Positions 6,204 through 6,900 of a stretch of DNA of 6,900 nucleotides are shown piece by piece. The stretch lies in contig CALGZV010000341.1 in the NCBI GenBank assembly GCA_937934385.1, positions 1 to 6,900 on the forward strand, given 5' to 3'. The notes under the pieces were generated by a model that was not told the origin of the DNA, did no database searches, and saw nothing but the letters and a program-made list of their open reading frames with translations. This stretch comes from an uncultured Clostridia bacterium (GTDB taxonomy: Bacteria; Bacillota; Clostridia; Oscillospirales; CAG-272). The translations under genes were made by a program, and so were the position numbers. Position 1 is the first letter of the stretch. Every line of letters begins with the position of its first letter.

Positions 6204-6900
6204 TCAGTCTGTATTTGTACGGAAGATTCCTTCATCGTTCTCAGCTTCTGCCGATTCTTCGCGGGCATTTGCCCCCTTTTCGTCAGAAAGCTCTGACATT
6301 TCTTCCTGAATTTCGTGAAGCTCTTTATCAGAAGGTTTATCCGTTCCGCTTCCGCATATCTCATTCAGTTTTTCATGCTCGGCGGCAGATTTTTCAGTCG
6401 AGATACTGTCCGGTTCTTTATCCGTAAGTACGGACGTTTCATCAGTGCCTGATCCTGCGCAGAAGATGCAGCCGTCTTGTTCCTTAACCTTGCCCTGTGA
6501 CGCTTCAAGACGTTCTATACGCTCACGCAGCCGCGCAAGCTCCTGTGCGACAGGGTCGGGAATGTTTACCTGATCGAGGTCTGCGCTCTGAACACGCACG
6601 CCTTCGCGCTTTGCAACATGTGCAGGGATTCCGACCGCCGTTGAATCGGACGGCACCTCATCGAGAACTACCGCGCCGGCGGCTACCTTTGCGTTGTCTC
6701 CGATCTTGAACGGACCGAGAACCTTTGCTCCTGCTCCTACCATGACATTGTTTCCGAGAGTAGGATGGCGCTTGCCCGTATGCTTTCCCGTTCCTCCGAG
6801 CGTAACTCCCTGATAAAGCGTGCAGCCGTCGCCTATCTCGGCCGTCTCTCCGATAACGACTCCCGATCCGTGGTCGATGAACAGACCGCGGCCGATAGTG
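6204..6900 (-). CDS. cysE: Serine O-acetyltransferase, partial (N-terminus beyond window), with acidic tail
   Basis: The enzyme transfers acetyl from acetyl-CoA to L-serine, the first step of cysteine synthesis. The reading frame is open to the window edge (first full codon at 6899-6897), so the true start lies outside; the Met at 6743 is internal. Visible parts belong to the left-handed beta-helix of hexapeptide repeats: [20 protein letters not shown], then [19 protein letters not shown], then [15 protein letters not shown] and [14 protein letters not shown]. The catalytic Asp-His pair (IDH, about 6870-6875) and the second active-site His (KRHP, 6765-6767) are intact. After the usual [18 protein letters not shown] helix, where short bacterial CysE proteins normally end, the frame continues for about 98 residues. 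This extension is rich in Glu/Asp/Ser, with a C-I-F-C motif and two GSGTD segments. It lies upstream of cysS on the same strand with a 122-base gap. Confidence 0.95.
   Translation of the reverse strand, partial: TIGRGLFIDHGSGVVIGETAEIGDGCTLYQGVTLGGTGKHTGKRHPTLGNNVMVGAGAKVLGPFKIGDNAKVAAGAVVLDEVPSDSTAVGIPAHVAKREGVRVQSADLDQVNIPDPVAQELARLRERIERLEASQGKVKEQDGCIFCAGSGTDETSVLTDKEPDSISTEKSAAEHEKLNEICGSGTDKPSDKELHEIQEEMSELSDEKGANAREESAEAENDEGIFRTNTD

Overview
The window looks like chromosomal DNA of a gut-type Clostridia bacterium (Bacillota, perhaps Oscillospiraceae-like). The grounds are the cysE-cysS gene order familiar from Bacillota, a lipoprotein of the family-1 solute-binding type common in these bacteria, a portal protein resembling those of Clostridia phages, and GC-balanced coding with an AT-richer intergenic stretch. 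The taxonomic placement is inference.

Right half, all on the minus strand. The 3' part of cysE (serine O-acetyltransferase, cut by the window end) is followed after about 120 bases by cysS (cysteinyl-tRNA synthetase). After about 130 more bases comes a gene for a secreted solute-binding lipoprotein. The first two join cysteine synthesis to cysteine charging. The lipoprotein has no transporter permease beside it in this window and may be an independent unit. CysE carries an unusual acidic tail of about 98 residues. CysS has Arg where the third residue of the HIGH motif is normally Gly.

Left half, plus strand. A single, full-length, uninterrupted phage portal protein gene stands alone, with no terminase, protease, capsid or tail gene beside it in the window. 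It sits between two arms of a long inverted repeat (about 163 bases on the left, truncated by the window start, and about 167 on the right). The arms share a perfect 31-base block and lie about 2 kb apart.

The 955-base region between the portal gene and the lipoprotein gene holds the right arm, a dense array of hairpins including a four-way-junction-like fold, a third and partial copy of the repeat module, a strong intrinsic terminator, and an AT-rich stretch with no convincing gene.

The main candidate for something undescribed is this inverted-repeat-bounded, one-gene portal cassette. It could be a domesticated phage gene, a minimal mobile unit that exploits a host-wide repeat family, or a prophage remnant. 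The sequence alone cannot decide between these. The intact 606-codon frame and its own strong ribosome binding site argue against simple decay.
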